Shown: positions 19,929 through 22,253 of the stretch, in pieces
How positions within the stretch are numbered: the stretch's first letter is position 1
Layout: each line of letters begins with the position of its first letter
Program-made: the position numbers and the translations under genes
Notes under the pieces: generated by a model
Told to the model about the DNA's origin: nothing
Database searches by the model: none
What the model saw: the letters and a program-made list of their open reading frames with translations, nothing else
Assembly (NCBI GenBank): GCA_009731375.1
Contig: BJOX01000299.1
Location: forward strand, 548,607-570,859
Direction: 5' to 3'
Length of the DNA: 22,253 nucleotides
Origin: Paulinella micropora
Lineage: Eukaryota > Cercozoa > Imbricatea > Euglyphida

Positions 19929-21943
19929 TAGGAAAGACGACTGCTCTGATTTCTGCTAATTGGTTTGCTTGGTCTTGTAATATATTAAGTAAAGTTTTAT
20001 TTTCTTTTTCTAAATTATTGATTGCATCAATAGATGTAACTAACCTTTCTGATAATTGTTGAACCGCTTTAATTAATGGGGCGATAAACTCGGAATAACC
20101 TATACCATAACCGACATCACCACTATCAACACATTTAACATCTTCTGGATTAACACTCACACCCTTCAATTCGCATTCCTTTCTTTGCTTTGGACACGGA
20201 ACCATAATTGTTTCTTTTATAAAACCGCCAAAATCTAGCATATTCATTTCTGTTAGTATTTCTTCTGATTCTTGTGCTATTAAACCCGTTCTCTGTTTCT
20301 TGTTGTCGTCAATCATACGATAGCAGACTGGATTTAACTTATTAATAAAATCTAAGCCTAAGCAATCCTTTATATCTTCTTTTTTTCTCCTGTCTGAATA
20401 TTGAATTGGATTAGACAATACCCATAATTGTCCATCGCTTGCTTTCAAAGACATTAAAGCAGTATTTGAGCTATTCTCCCATATGAACCCACTCGTTGAA
20501 GAACCATTCACTCTAAATCTAATAGAATAAGAAGTTAATCCTCCGCCTCCTCCTGCTGGTGCTGTTCCTCCACTTAATGATTTATTATTCCCAGACTGAG
20601 ACATATAAATTCCCCAGTTTGAATCAGTAGCATCCCATACAAATATTCCTCTCGCATTCGTCCCGTCTGTTTGTCCTTGAATTCCTATTTTCGCTCCATT
20701 ATTAGTTGTGGTCGTTAGCAACCCAGAATATGTAATTCCCGCATTTGCCGTTATTAATCCGCTCGCCGTTATTGCCTTTGTTGTTAATAAGCCTGCTGTA
20801 TCAAGTTCAAGAGCCACAGACCAAGGAACAGCAGCCCCAACACTTTTCCCACTATCATACAAAAATCTAAGTTTGTTGGAAAATTTATTAATTAAAAGTT
20901 TGAACTCGCATAACTTGATTTCCATCCCGCGCCATCTAAATAACCATCAAAACCCATATTTATGCTATTATGTCCTAAATTAAATAGTCCAAATGTAGGA
21001 TAAATATCTTCCGTTGTAATTGCCTGCAAATGTGCTCCAGTTGTATTATTATTAAATGTCCCATACAATTCTAAACCCGCTGTTGTTCCTATTCCTTTTG
21101 TTGTGTTTCCTATAATTATTGGTTTGCCTGTTGCTGTTGTTATTTTATCGCTTGCCGTTAATGTTGTTGTAGTCATGCCTGCAGTTGAAGTGATTGATGT
21201 TCCCGTTATTGTTCCAGCACTTGCTATGTTGTTTGAGTTCATATCCAAAGCACCATAAAACCGCATACCGCCAGCATTGTTAAAACGGACAATGTCAGAT
21301 GAAGCACTTTTATTATCCAAAAGTTTTTAAATATAAAGTCCCGCCCCTTTTACATCAAATGCTACATTCGTGAATACATAACCTCTTTGGTCTGCGGTTC
21401 CACTTGTAGCGGTATTTAGAGTAAATAAGAAATATTCATAATCACCTGATGTCTGTGAAACGAATATATCTCCTCCATTTTGGTTTAATATCCTCGCCCC
21501 ATTATATGTTATATTCCACCATTAATGATAACTTGATTATTAAAATCAGCCGTTTGTGTTAAAGTTAGATATTTTATCGTAGTGCTCGTCCCGTTGAATG
21601 TTTTAATTCCTGTTATTGTTTGGTCTCCTGTTAGTTTCACACAAGTGTCATCCAGATATTGTCTATTTACCGCTTCATTCGCATTTTGTGGTGCTCCTAG
21701 ATTAACAATCCTACTACTATTACAATCTAAGCCAGTAGCATTAAACCACGAAACAATCGTCCCGTCAATAATAAAACTTATTTTTTTCGCAGAAATTTCA
21801 AAGTTGTAATATGTTGCAGTTTTCATATCCAAACTAGCAATAGACCCGATATTACTGGTAGAATTGAAAACAATGAATGTTCCCTTTGTTGCTGAATTGA
21901 TTGAATTTCCAGTAATTTCAACACCACTGCTATATGTCTTAAT
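19918..21943 (-). pseudogene. Trimeric fiber with S74 intramolecular chaperone domain (frameshifted)
   Basis: Reading leftward, the 5' part (21943-21509) has repeated TGIKT strings, then segments 21508-21322, 21320-20892 and 20925-19918 in changing frames, all of one fiber-like composition rich in Thr, Ser, Gly and Asn. Breaks lie near 21508, 21325 and 20895. The C-terminal 150 residues are a peptidase S74 domain. YSDRRKKEDI contains the Ser and the Lys five residues later that form the self-cleavage dyad (Ser codon about 20395-20397). The domain ends in a heptad helix (IKAVQQLSERLVTSIDAINN). S74 domains fold the fiber trimer and then cut themselves off. A fiber role in host attachment is likely. 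The start codon is not identifiable because the 5' end is fused to another fiber fragment. Confidence 0.75.
20388..20694. repeat. Fiber segment repeated at 21944-22253 (copy A)
   Basis: About 307 bases of the fiber gene, ending at the S74 cleavage motif, recur at 21944-22253 in direct orientation with roughly nine in ten bases the same by eye and one extra codon in copy B. This copy continues into the full S74 domain. Confidence 0.9.
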
Positions 21944-22253
21944 TCCTGTCTGAATATTGAATTGGATTAGACAATACCCATAACTGACCATCGCTTGCTC
22001 TTAATGACATTAAAGCAGTATTTGAATTATTCTCCCATATGAACCCACTCGTTGAAGAACCATTCACTCTAAATCTAATAGAATAAGAAGTTAATCCTCC
22101 GCCTACTCCTCCCGCTGGTGCCGTTCCTCCACTTAATGATTTATTTGCCCCAGACTGGCTCATATAAATCCCCCAGTTTGAATCTCCAATGTCCCACATA
22201 AATATTCCTCTCGCATTTGTTCCGTCTGTTTGTCCTTGAATTGCTATTTTCGC
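21944..22253 (-). pseudogene. Truncated second fiber gene fused out of frame (copy B, runs off the window)
   Basis: The open frame (NWGIYMSQSG, then TSGFIWENNSNTALMSLRAS and NPIQYSDRN) is a clear paralogue of copy A but stops two codons after the Ser-Asp-Arg of the S74 cleavage motif. Directly beyond, the DNA becomes the 5' part of the other fiber gene in a different frame. The shared TCCTGTCTGAATATTG marks the breakpoint. Substitutions relative to copy A are scattered and mostly conservative, so it is an older paralogue, not an assembly duplicate of the same read. The 5' end is outside the window. The chaperone domain is missing. Confidence 0.8.

Noticed and set aside
21582-21809. + strand frame opposite the fiber gene
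   Set aside because: It is antisense to a typical fiber repeat region and has no features of its own.

Overview
The window joins an extremely microsatellite-rich eukaryotic (probably animal) chromosome segment to a large endogenous DNA virus of the Polinton/Maverick (adintovirus-like) type. About the first 5.1 kb is almost wholly simple repeats (CATA, TATG, CTAT, GT, GTT, ATC/ACC) with short GC-rich spacers. From about 6 kb to the right edge the DNA is AT-rich and tightly packed with viral gene families. No host gene, tRNA, rRNA or CRISPR array was recognised. The host species cannot be named from the sequence; the repeat style and the AGGCCTAGGCCT word near 5.59 kb fit a marine metazoan, which is only an impression.

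Layout. 1-5100: microsatellites, including a composite array (2609-3449) with seven copies of a GC-rich core. 5100-5980: unrecognised AT-rich DNA with a small minisatellite. About 5981: possible left end of the element. + strand, replication side: small basic DNA-binding-like gene (6162-6499), unresolved stretch, protein-primed family B DNA polymerase (6813-10802, broken), then two sister genes sharing a GKYK...IDKPYLE domain (10889-11154 and 11183-11604). - strand, virion side, listed leftward from the right edge: truncated fiber paralogue (22253-21944), fiber with an S74 self-cleaving chaperone (21943-19918), two-helix membrane protein (19928-19576), unknown small protein (19292-18930), packaging ATPase (18903-18067), basic core-like protein (18051-17728), coiled-coil proline-rich protein (17705-16895), coiled-coil protein (16905-16387), adenovirus-type maturation protease (16390-15653), penton-like minor capsid protein (15625-14770), double jelly-roll major capsid protein (14684-13105) and a second fiber-like protein (12945-11634). 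One overlooked small cysteine-rich secreted-type gene (19340-19587) runs on the + strand inside this late block.

The genes form a full replication and virion-assembly set: polymerase for protein-primed replication, ATPase for packaging, protease for maturation, two capsid proteins, core protein and fibers. No integrase is seen and the right terminus lies outside the window. Nearly every long gene is broken, mostly by one-base shifts next to homopolymers, so the copy is either decaying or poorly polished; a five-base duplication, two in-frame stops, a 38-bp inverted repeat that flips part of the penton gene, and an out-of-frame fiber fusion are harder to blame on base-calling. A 10-N run at 10808-10817 shows an assembly join.
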